Below, one piece after another: positions 1 to 5,182 of a stretch of DNA of 5,182 bases. Where the stretch lies: positions 1 through 5,182 of the forward strand of contig DASZVJ010000024.1 of the NCBI GenBank assembly GCA_035547155.1, read 5' to 3'. The translations under genes were made by a program, and so were the position numbers. The notes below the pieces were generated by a model. The model worked only from the letters and a program-made list of their open reading frames with translations. It was not told the origin of the DNA and searched no databases. The number at the start of each line of letters is the position of its first letter. Position 1 is the stretch's first letter. This DNA is from CAZNMF01 sp035547155. GTDB lineage: Bacteria; Acidobacteriota; Vicinamibacteria; Vicinamibacterales; SCN-69-37.

Positions 1-878
1 TCCTTCTCCGCGTGCGGCTTCCAGAACGACGTGCGATCGAGCTCGTCGTAGAGCGCCTTCGCCTTGCGCTCGTTGACCTTGGCGATCGCCGGCAGACCGC
101 CGTTCGCGATCAGCCACTTGATCACGAGCCCGAGGATGTAGATGCCGAAGCAGGCGGGCGTGTTGTACATCGACCCGTTGTCTGCCTGGATCTTGTAGTT
201 CAACATGCTCGGCAGCGTGTCGGACGAGCGCGCCAGCAGATCTTCGCGGATGATGACGAGGGTCACGCCAGACGGCCCGAGGTTCTTCTGCGCACCCGCG
301 TAGATCACCCCGAACTTCGAGACGTCGATCGGCCCGGAGAAGATGTCGGACGATGCGTCGTTGACGAGCGGCGCGCCGGTCGTCTCGGGCACGTCGCGCC
401 ACTCCGTGCCGGCGATCGTGTTGTTCGACGTCATGTGCACGTAGGCCGCGCCTGGCGTGTACTTGATCTCGCCCGCCTTCGGGATGCTCTTGAATCCGCC
501 GGCCTCCGCGGACGCGGCGATGTTCGTCGCGCCGACTTTCTTGGCTTCCTTCAACGCTTTCTTCGACCAGTCGCCCGTGATGACGTAGTCCGCGACGCTG
601 CCCGGCGTGAGCAGGTTCATCGGCACCATCGAGAACTGCAGGCTCGCGCCGCCCTGCAGGAACAGCACTTTGTAGTTGTCGGGCACGCCGGCGAGCGAGC
701 GGATGTTCGCCTCGGCGGTCTGGATGATCGCTTCGAAGGTTTTCGATCGGTGGCTGATCTCCATCACGGACATGCCGACGCCCGGCAGGGCGAGGAGATC
801 ACGCTGCGCTTCTTCGAGAACCGGCACCGGCAGAATCGCGGGACCGGCGGAAAAGTTGTAGATGCGGTGGACAGCCAT
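1..878 (-). CDS. serC: Phosphoserine aminotransferase, 3' end cut by window edge
   Basis: SerC is a cytosolic PLP enzyme that transaminates 3-phosphohydroxypyruvate with glutamate to O-phosphoserine, the second step of serine synthesis; it also serves pyridoxal phosphate synthesis in some bacteria. The window holds 292 codons; the family is usually about 360 residues, so some 70 C-terminal residues lie beyond the left edge. Visible: N-terminal NFSAGPAILP (residues 8-17), SHRS with Arg44, GGAS at 76-79 in the phosphate-binding position, Trp104 that stacks on the cofactor, NDASSD with Asp174, Schiff-base Lys198 in GAQKNLGPSGV, and Asn239-Thr240. These positions coincide closely with E. coli SerC numbering. 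The ATG at 878 is the only usable start, because a stop lies in frame upstream at 936-938 with no ATG, GTG or TTG between. No Shine-Dalgarno is visible. It follows the DUF1015 gene by 79 bp and is probably co-transcribed with it. Confidence 0.97.
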   Translation of the reverse strand, partial: MAVHRIYNFSAGPAILPVPVLEEAQRDLLALPGVGMSVMEISHRSKTFEAIIQTAEANIRSLAGVPDNYKVLFLQGGASLQFSMVPMNLLTPGSVADYVITGDWSKKALKEAKKVGATNIAASAEAGGFKSIPKAGEIKYTPGAAYVHMTSNNTIAGTEWRDVPETTGAPLVNDASSDIFSGPIDVSKFGVIYAGAQKNLGPSGVTLVIIREDLLARSSDTLPSMLNYKIQADNGSMYNTPACFGIYILGLVIKWLIANGGLPAIAKVNERKAKALYDELDRTSFWKPHAEK

Positions 879-957
879 AGGTGATGTATCGATGGAAGCA
901 GATTCAGATGAACGATGACGGATGTTCGCTTGATCTTAGTGGCTCGAGACCGCGATC
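879..957 (-). other. Intergenic gap between DUF1015 gene and serC
   Basis: These 79 bp separate the DUF1015 stop from the serC ATG and are less GC-rich than the flanking genes. I searched the minus strand for a -35/-10 pair, a Shine-Dalgarno and a strong hairpin and found none that is convincing. The only symmetry is a 4-bp GAGA/TCTC pair near 946-959, which is too short to call. With no terminator visible, read-through from the DUF1015 gene is the simplest assumption. Confidence 0.4.
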
Positions 958-2175
958 TCAAATCGTGTGGACAATCAGCCCGTCACGCAGCTTCGGCTCG
1001 AACCACGTCGACTTGGGCGGCATGGTGCCGCCGGCGTCCGCGATGCTCATGAGATCGCCGATGCCCACCGGATACATCGAGAACGCAATCGCGGCCTTCC
1101 CCGACGACACGAGCGTCTCGAGCTCCGCCGTGCCGCGGATGCCGCCGACGAAATCGATGCGCTTGTCCGTGCGCGGGTCGCCGACGTTCAGGAGCGGCTG
1201 CAGCACGCGCTGCTGCAGCACTTCGACGTCGAGGCTGTCAGCGTGCGAAGCGCCCGGATCCGGCGGCGGCAGTTGCAGCGTGTGCCACGCGCCGCCGACA
1301 AGGACAGAAACCTCGCCCGGCCGCTCGGGCGTCGCGCTGCCGCGCCGCACAGGTCCGACCTCTCGCAATGCCGTAAGAAGCGCCGCCGGCGTGTGGCCGG
1401 CCAGATCCTTCACGACGCGGTTGTACGGCAGGATCTGCATCTCCGCGTCCGGAAACGCGACCGCGACGAACTGCTGCGCGTCAGCGCTCGCGTCGCCGGC
1501 CGTTCGCAACGTCTGCGCCGCACGCGACGCGCTGGCCGCGCGATGATGGCCGTCCGCGATGTACAGCGCGTCCAGCGCGGCAAAGGCCGCCACGAGCGCA
1601 TCGCGATCCGCGCCCGTCACACGCCACACGGTGTGGACGACGCCGTCAGGTGCCGTGAAATCGTAGAGCGGCGCGCCGGCCTTCACGCGACGCGTGATCG
1701 CGTCGACGGCCTGGCTCGCGCGATACGTCAGGAACACGAGCCCCGTCTGCGCGCGGAGCGTCGTGATGTGCCGCGTGCGATCGTCCTCTTTGTCCTTTCG
1801 CGTCTTCTCGTGCTTCTTGATCAGACCGCGATCGTACTCGTCGATCGAAAAGCAGCCGGCGAGCCCGGTCTGCTCGTGCGCGCCCATCTGCAGCCGATAG
1901 CAGTACAGCGACGGCTCGTCATCGACGACGAGCGGCGCGGCGGTCTTCAGACGCGCGAAGTTCGCCACGGCGCGCTCGTAGACCGAAGCGTCGTACGGGT
2001 TCGTCTCCGCCGGCAGATCGATCTCGGATCGCGTGACGTGCAGAAAGCTCAGCGGATTGCCCGCCGCCAACGCCCGCGCTTCCTCGGTGTTGACGACGTC
2101 GTAAGGAACGGAGGCGACGCGGGACGCGACGCCAGGATCAGGGCGCAAGGCCCGAAACGGAAAGAGTGCAGACAT
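958..2175 (-). CDS. DUF1015 family protein, likely linked to serine metabolism
   Basis: A complete 405-residue soluble protein of the DUF1015 family (Pfam PF06245), with no signal peptide or membrane segment and a length typical of the family. Recognisable conserved blocks are SVPYDVVN (22-29), NPLSFLHV (39-46), a charged stretch KKHEKTRKDKEDDR (120-133), ADGHHRAASA (207-216), NRVVKDL (252-258) and the C-terminal signature MPPKSTWFEPKLRDGLIVH (385-403). The biochemical role is not established to my knowledge. The DGHHR motif resembles the xGxHR phosphate-binding motif of ParB/sulfiredoxin-fold proteins, a superfamily that includes free-serine kinases; this is an analogy, not proof. The serC gene 79 bp downstream supports a link to serine or phosphoserine. 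The ATG at 2175 lies 18 bp after the peptidase stop, with no Shine-Dalgarno in the gap, so translation may depend on the upstream gene or be leaderless-like. Confidence 0.93.
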   Translation of the reverse strand: MSALFPFRALRPDPGVASRVASVPYDVVNTEEARALAAGNPLSFLHVTRSEIDLPAETNPYDASVYERAVANFARLKTAAPLVVDDEPSLYCYRLQMGAHEQTGLAGCFSIDEYDRGLIKKHEKTRKDKEDDRTRHITTLRAQTGLVFLTYRASQAVDAITRRVKAGAPLYDFTAPDGVVHTVWRVTGADRDALVAAFAALDALYIADGHHRAASASRAAQTLRTAGDASADAQQFVAVAFPDAEMQILPYNRVVKDLAGHTPAALLTALREVGPVRRGSATPERPGEVSVLVGGAWHTLQLPPPDPGASHADSLDVEVLQQRVLQPLLNVGDPRTDKRIDFVGGIRGTAELETLVSSGKAAIAFSMYPVGIGDLMSIADAGGTMPPKSTWFEPKLRDGLIVHTI

Positions 2176-2193
2176 CGTGAATGAACGTTCGAA

Positions 2194-3480
2194 TCAATGA
2201 GACGAAATCGGCGACGACTCGGACGAATCGGGGGATGAGGCATCGAGCGACGCGCCGAGCCGGTCGCGCATCTCCGCCAGCGCCTTGTCGCGCTGCTGCA
2301 TGAACGCATCGAGCGCGTCGGCCGACAGCGGCTCGCCCGCAGCCGTCCGGCTGAACGCCGTGAGCGGATTCAGGTACGTGCCGTTCTTCGCGACGCGATA
2401 GTCGAGATGCGGCCCAGTCGCCGCGCCGGTCATGCCGACATAGCCGATGACCTGTCCCTGCTCGACACGCGTGCCTGCATGAACGCCAGGACCGAAACCG
2501 GACAGATGCAGGTAGGACGTCTCGTAGCCGCTCGCGTGCTTGATGCGCACCATCCGCCCGGCTTCACCGGACCACGCGGCTACTTCGACGACGCCACTGG
2601 CAACGGCGAAGACGCGCGTGCCCGTCGGCGCACCGAAGTCGACGCCGTAGTGCGGCCGGCGGATGCCGAGCAGCGGGTGGAAGCGGCTGGCGGAAAAGCC
2701 CGAGGTCACGCGCGGATCGAACGGCAACGGCGACTTGAGGAACGGCCGCCGCAGCGAACGCCCCTGCGCGTCGTACCACGCGGCCTTGCCGTCTGCGCCG
2801 GCGAAACGGAACGCGGAGAGCCGCCGTCCGCCGGTCTCGAGCACCGCGGCTTCGATGTCTCCGTACCCGACGACGTCGCCGTCGCGCACGGCGCGCTCGA
2901 ACAGCACGTCGACGCGATCGCCCAGATGCAGGTCGGAATTGAAGTCGACATCGCCGGCAAACACTTCGGCGAGCTGTCCGGGCAGCAGCACGTTCTCGCC
3001 CGTCGCGTGAAACGCGCCGAAGAGCGACGGCGTGGATCGCGAGATCGTCGCCGTCACGGCGTCGAGCTGGTATTCCTTCGGCAGCGTCACGACTTCCGCG
3101 TCGAACGCGGCCGCGGTGTCGCCTGGCTGATCGCGGAACCCGACGCGCAGGAGCGTGTCGGGGTTGATCTGGTACCGGAACTCGCGGAACAGCCCGTCGA
3201 TCGTGCGGGAAATCCAGTAGGTCCGCTGCGCGCGCAGGTCGCGCGGATTGAACACGCCACGCACCGCGTCGATGAGCGACGCCGTCATGTCGGCAGGCAC
3301 CTGCTGCTGCCGCAACAGACTTTCGAGCGTCGCGTTCGGCGGCACGAGAGCACTGATCGTCGTGCTGTCAGCCGAGAGCCGGATGTCTTCTCGTACAGCC
3401 GACGTCTGCTCGTCTGGCGACGGCTGGCAGGAGACCAGGAAGGTCACCGCCACGAGGAGCAGATGGCGGGCACGCAGCAT
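2194..3480 (-). CDS. M23 murein endopeptidase lipoprotein, MepM/Csd3-like
   Basis: A 428-residue cell-envelope peptidase, predicted to cut peptide cross-links in murein. A short signal ends in lipobox LVSC with Cys18 as the lipidation site. Residues about 40-90 resemble the OapA/LysM-like N-terminal domain of MepM and Csd3. Residues about 145-200 (SLFGAF...LAEVFAGDVDFNSDLHLGDRVDVLFE) match the second domain of those proteins. The LytM/M23 domain spans about 255-373, with HYGVD (His277, Asp281) as zinc ligands and YLHLS (His325) as a catalytic histidine. Canonical HxH is here HLD: His358 is kept, but the third zinc ligand is Asp360 instead of His. The C-terminus is a short helical stretch and a Ser/Asp-rich tail (about 412-428). 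The ATG at 3480 gives a normal lipoprotein signal; GGAG lies 11 nt upstream inside a palindrome. The family is mostly D,D-endopeptidases acting on 3-4 cross-links; specificity here is inferred. Confidence 0.93.
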   Translation of the reverse strand: MLRARHLLLVAVTFLVSCQPSPDEQTSAVREDIRLSADSTTISALVPPNATLESLLRQQQVPADMTASLIDAVRGVFNPRDLRAQRTYWISRTIDGLFREFRYQINPDTLLRVGFRDQPGDTAAAFDAEVVTLPKEYQLDAVTATISRSTPSLFGAFHATGENVLLPGQLAEVFAGDVDFNSDLHLGDRVDVLFERAVRDGDVVGYGDIEAAVLETGGRRLSAFRFAGADGKAAWYDAQGRSLRRPFLKSPLPFDPRVTSGFSASRFHPLLGIRRPHYGVDFGAPTGTRVFAVASGVVEVAAWSGEAGRMVRIKHASGYETSYLHLSGFGPGVHAGTRVEQGQVIGYVGMTGAATGPHLDYRVAKNGTYLNPLTAFSRTAAGEPLSADALDAFMQQRDKALAEMRDRLGASLDASSPDSSESSPISSH

Positions 3481-3490
3481 GCGACACGAC

Positions 3491-3507
3491 GCTCCGGCGT
3501 CCGGAGC
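3491..3507 (-). promoter_or_regulatory. Perfect 7-bp palindrome masking the peptidase ribosome-binding GGAG
   Basis: GCTCCGG and CCGGAGC flank a 3-nt spacer, giving a perfect GC-rich stem that starts 10 nt upstream of the peptidase ATG. In the minus-strand mRNA the 3' arm contains GGAG (3495-3492), the only Shine-Dalgarno-like string before the start, 11 nt away. A folded stem would therefore hide it. It could be a translational control hairpin or a DNA operator. The palindrome is seen directly; the role is inferred. Confidence 0.45.
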
Positions 3508-3556
3508 AAGCGGTTGAGTCTAACACGAAGGAAATGTGGGAGTTGGCGGAAATGAC

Positions 3557-3584
3557 AACGGCGGGAGCCGGAGCCCCCGCCGTT
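3557..3584 (-). terminator. Stem-loop, probable terminator of the barrel gene
   Basis: AACGGCGGG (3557-3565) pairs perfectly with CCCGCCGTT (3576-3584) around a 10-nt loop. It lies 65 nt past the barrel gene stop and about 75 nt before the peptidase start. On the minus strand the stem is followed by GTCATTTCC, a poor but somewhat T-rich tract. It fits an intrinsic or partial terminator separating the barrel gene from the peptidase operon. The weak T tract is the main doubt. Confidence 0.6.
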
Positions 3585-3648
3585 CGTGTATCTGCCCGCT
3601 TTCGCGCTCGGTGCCGTGGGCAGAGCGCTGCGGCCAGGCAAGCGTCCG

Positions 3649-4146
3649 CTACTTCTTGGCGCCGAGCGGAATGGCGACGCCGAACGTGTAGCGCTGACCG
3701 TTCACGCTGCCGCCGTCGAAGCGGACGTTGCGGAAGTCGATCTGCACGCGCACGTCGAGCGTCGGGCTGACCACGAAGTCCACACCCGCGCCCGGCTGGA
3801 GCGCGAAGTCGGTCTCGCCGCCCGCGTGCTCCGCACCGAGGACGAACTGGGCGAACGGCTTGACCTTCGCGTTGCCCGGGATGGCGACGCGCACGCCGCC
3901 GAGGTACGAGGTGACCGTGCCACCGTCGAACTTGTTCAAACCGAAATCACCCACGAAGCCGAACGTCGCTTTGTCCGTCGCGGGCTTGACCGACGCGTAG
4001 TCGATCGTGAAGCCAGTTGCCGTGGCTCCATCGTCGTGCAGGAATGAAAGACCAGCACCAACGGTGCCCTGTGCGAACACAGGAGCCGCCGTGGCCAGGA
4101 GAAATGCCGAACCGATGAGAACGCTCTTCACACTGCCAATACGCAC
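3649..4146 (-). CDS. Secreted small outer-membrane beta-barrel protein
   Basis: A 165-residue protein starting at a GTG. The N-terminus MRIGSVKSVLIGSAFLLATA is a typical Sec signal, with cleavage expected after APVFA (about residue 25), leaving a mature chain of about 140 residues. The mature part is Gly-rich with alternating polar and hydrophobic residues, and stretches such as VGAGLSFLHDD, SYLGGVRVAIPG, KPFAQFVLGAEHAGG, VRVQIDFRNVRFDGG and YTFGVAIPLG look like amphipathic strands joined by charged turns. This fits a small 8-stranded barrel of the OMP_b-brl type (PF13505-like). There is no C-terminal aromatic residue, as it ends GAKK, so it may not follow the usual Omp85 signal. A 170-residue version from a TTG at 4161 is less likely, because that codon overlaps the Shine-Dalgarno. 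Ligand and function are unknown; a structural barrel and a soluble lipocalin-like fold are both possible. Confidence 0.8.
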   Translation of the reverse strand: MRIGSVKSVLIGSAFLLATAAPVFAQGTVGAGLSFLHDDGATATGFTIDYASVKPATDKATFGFVGDFGLNKFDGGTVTSYLGGVRVAIPGNAKVKPFAQFVLGAEHAGGETDFALQPGAGVDFVVSPTLDVRVQIDFRNVRFDGGSVNGQRYTFGVAIPLGAKK

Positions 4147-4154
4147 GTAACGAA

Positions 4155-4159
4155 CCTCC
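4155..4159 (-). promoter_or_regulatory. Shine-Dalgarno GGAGG that fixes the barrel gene start
   Basis: GGAGG on the minus strand lies 8 nt before the GTG at 4146, an ideal spacing. It overlaps the alternative TTG at 4161-4159, which would put the ribosome site inside the gene, so the GTG is preferred. It is the only clear Shine-Dalgarno in the window. Confidence 0.75.
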
Positions 4160-4163
4160 AAAC

Positions 4164-4187
4164 GAACCAGACACGTTTGTCTGGTTC
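4164..4187 (-). promoter_or_regulatory. Perfect 10-bp inverted repeat in the barrel gene leader
   Basis: GAACCAGACA (4164-4173) and TGTCTGGTTC (4178-4187) are exact inverse complements with a 4-nt spacer. On the mRNA the stem-loop ends 4 nt before the GGAGG, leaving the ribosome site free. It could stabilise the 5' end of a highly expressed outer-membrane mRNA, as 5' stem-loops do for some omp mRNAs, or be a dyad operator. Its distance from the putative -10 (about 60 bp downstream) favours an RNA role. The structure is certain; the role is inferred. Confidence 0.6.
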
Positions 4188-4240
4188 CTGTCTGAGCATA
4201 CGACGTTTTGGTCGCTGAAATGGTTCGTCCGTTTGTCGCG

Positions 4241-4270
4241 CGCGCGAATTATTTGTATCGAATCCGCGCG
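4241..4270 (-). other. 10-bp hairpin in the gap after the NHL gene
   Basis: Arms at 4241-4250 and 4261-4270 pair over ten positions around a 10-nt loop. On the minus strand the single imperfect position is a G-U wobble, while on the plus strand it would be an A-C mismatch. It lies 67-96 nt past the NHL protein stop and has no T tract, so it could be a processing or weak termination hairpin for that gene. It also overlaps the putative promoter of the barrel gene. Confidence 0.4.
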
Positions 4271-4275
4271 TGCAA
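4248..4275 (-). promoter_or_regulatory. Putative promoter of the barrel gene
   Basis: On the minus strand TTGCAC (4275-4270) and AATAAT (4253-4248, five of six matches to the sigma-70 -10) are 16 bp apart in a locally AT-rich patch within very GC-rich DNA. Initiation would fall near 4241 and give a leader of about 95 nt containing the inverted repeat and GGTTCGT motifs. The -35 matches only TTG strongly. An alternative -10, TATGCT at 4200-4195, has no partner. Confidence 0.35.
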
Positions 4276-4336
4276 TCTGGTAAGTGCGCGTACGTTTTTC
4301 GACGACGAGGCGGATCGCGAGGGCACTCGATCGACC

Positions 4337-5182
4337 TTACGGTACTCCTCCATCGCTTCTGGTAATCGCGATCGTCGTGCATGCACCATCGTCGAGCGAC
4401 ACGCGTCGGACGGCGTGATTGTTCGTGTCCGCGACGTACAGCGCGTCGGACGTCGCCGAGAGGCCGCCCGGCTCGTGAAAGCGCGCAACAGCCGCCGCGC
4501 CGTCCTCACGCCCCTCGATGCCGACGCCCGCGAACGCGCGCACGTCGCCCGTCGCGGGATTCACCGTGCGAATGCGATGGTTGTACGTGTCGGCAACGAA
4601 CAACACGCCGCGTGCGGCGGTGATGCCGAGCGGATGTTGAAAGCGTGCGGTGTCGCCACGGCCGTCGCGATCGCCGAACTCGAAGAGATCGCCGCCGGCG
4701 ATCGTGCGCACGTGATTGACCGGCGGCAGCTCGATCGCGCGAATGATGTTGGACTCGCTGTCGGCGACGTACAATGCGTTGTCGGCCATCGCGAGGCCCG
4801 ACGGCTGCGCGAACGCCGCATCGTCGACCGCGCCGTCGATGCGCGCCTCGCGGCCGGATCCGGCATACGGGAACGCGAGCTGGCGCGCGAGATCGACCAT
4901 CCAGATCTGATGCGAGCCGGCCATGGCCACGAACAGCAGACCGCCGCGCAGATGGACGTCCCACGGCGAGTTGAACGGCGTCATCGTCGCCGCGCCGCCG
5001 ACCGTGCCGTAGCCCGCCTGCATCCCCGTGCCGGCGATCGTCGTCACGCGCCGGCCCGTGAGGCTTGCCGCGCGAATCTTGTGGTTCTCGGTGTCAGCGA
5101 CGTAGAGGATGTCGCCGTCGAGCGCGAGGCCCTGCGGCCGATAGAACCGCGCCGATTCGAACGGCCCGTCTTCGTCGCCGAC
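4337..5182 (-). CDS. NHLRC2-like NHL beta-propeller protein, N-terminus beyond window
   Basis: The frame is open to the right edge and gives the last 281 residues. Five NHL blades are visible, at about residues 12-40, 69-98, 124-150, 180-206 and 234-262 of this part, each with the P-x-G-L/V then LYVAD-x-x-N-H-x-I-R pattern. The block FNSPWDVHLRGGLLFVAMAG with HQIW, followed by AGSGREARIDG and FAQPSGLA, is characteristic of NHLRC2 and its bacterial relatives, which carry a thioredoxin-like domain before a six-bladed propeller. The thioredoxin domain and the first blade would lie outside the window. The chain ends at a TAA soon after the last blade (CTTIAITRSDGGVP), so it lacks the extra C-terminal beta domain of the animal protein. 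A shorter reading from an internal GTG at 5047 would cut a blade in two and is rejected. Function in bacteria is not established; a redox or scaffolding role is inferred. Confidence 0.9.
   Translation of the reverse strand, partial: VGDEDGPFESARFYRPQGLALDGDILYVADTENHKIRAASLTGRRVTTIAGTGMQAGYGTVGGAATMTPFNSPWDVHLRGGLLFVAMAGSHQIWMVDLARQLAFPYAGSGREARIDGAVDDAAFAQPSGLAMADNALYVADSESNIIRAIELPPVNHVRTIAGGDLFEFGDRDGRGDTARFQHPLGITAARGVLFVADTYNHRIRTVNPATGDVRAFAGVGIEGREDGAAAVARFHEPGGLSATSDALYVADTNNHAVRRVSLDDGACTTIAITRSDGGVP

Noticed and set aside
12..884. A 290-codon open frame on the plus strand opposite serC
   Set aside because: The minus strand encodes SerC with its PLP lysine and other active-site residues. 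The plus frame has no recognisable domain and a very Arg-rich composition.
967..2184. A 405-codon open frame on the plus strand covering the whole DUF1015 gene
   Set aside because: It is Arg- and Asp/Glu-rich low-information sequence antisense to a gene with clear family motifs. Long antisense frames are expected in GC-rich coding DNA.
2176..2193. GAACGTTC / TTCGAA palindromes in the 18-bp gap as an operator or terminator
   Set aside because: They are only 6-8 bp, have no loop or T tract, and are of a length expected by chance.
2407..3555. A 382-codon open frame on the plus strand opposite the M23 peptidase
   Set aside because: It is a shadow of a gene with a lipobox, two MepM-type N-terminal domains and M23 motifs, and the frame shows no domain of its own.
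3517..3558. TAGACT (3522-3517) and TTGTCA (3558-3553) as a peptidase promoter on the minus strand
   Set aside because: The two hexamers are 30 bp apart, far from the usual 16-18, and no better partner exists for either.
3649..4161. TTG at 4161 as the start of the barrel protein
   Set aside because: The codon overlaps the GGAGG, and a GTG 8 nt downstream of that site gives a compact, normal signal peptide.
4337..5047. NHL protein as a complete 236-residue gene starting at GTG 5047
   Set aside because: The same frame continues without a stop to 5182 and encodes another full NHL blade (LYVADTENHKIR), so the gene is cut by the window edge.

Overview
The window reads as GC-rich (about two thirds by eye) chromosomal DNA from a Gram-negative bacterium. 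All five genes lie on the minus strand, so transcription runs from high to low coordinates. The outer-membrane-type barrel, the lipobox-bearing murein peptidase and the NHLRC2-like protein indicate a diderm. The gene mix and the DUF1015/serC linkage would fit Acidobacteriota (Vicinamibacteria-like) or a related high-GC lineage. That placement is a weak inference; no rRNA or marker phylogeny is available here.

Layout in transcription order: (1) 5182-4337, the C-terminal 281 residues of an NHLRC2-like NHL beta-propeller protein, with its N-terminus beyond the right edge. (2) 4336-4147, a 190-bp regulatory gap with a putative promoter, a near-perfect 10-bp hairpin, a perfect 10-bp inverted repeat and a cluster of GGTTCGT motifs, ending in a good Shine-Dalgarno. 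(3) 4146-3649, a small secreted beta-barrel protein, whose real start is a GTG. (4) 3648-3481, a gap with a terminator-like stem-loop and a short perfect palindrome that would sequester GGAG upstream of the next start. (5) 3480-2194, an M23 (MepM/Csd3-type) murein endopeptidase lipoprotein. (6) 2175-958, a complete DUF1015 protein 18 bp further on. (7) 878-1, phosphoserine aminotransferase serC, cut by the left edge about 70 residues before its expected end.

The left half looks like one transcription unit, peptidase - DUF1015 - serC, with gaps of 18 and 79 bp. SerC performs the second step of serine synthesis from 3-phosphoglycerate. DUF1015 is an uncharacterised family that carries a DGHHR motif and sits next to serC here, which makes it a candidate for a serine or phosphoserine-related function. 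The barrel gene appears to be its own unit, with its own promoter, leader and terminator.

I see no mobile element, CRISPR array, tRNA, rRNA or defence system. The most interesting material is the DUF1015 gene beside serC, the structured leader of the barrel gene, and the altered third zinc ligand in the M23 peptidase. No intergenic stretch exceeds 300 bp.
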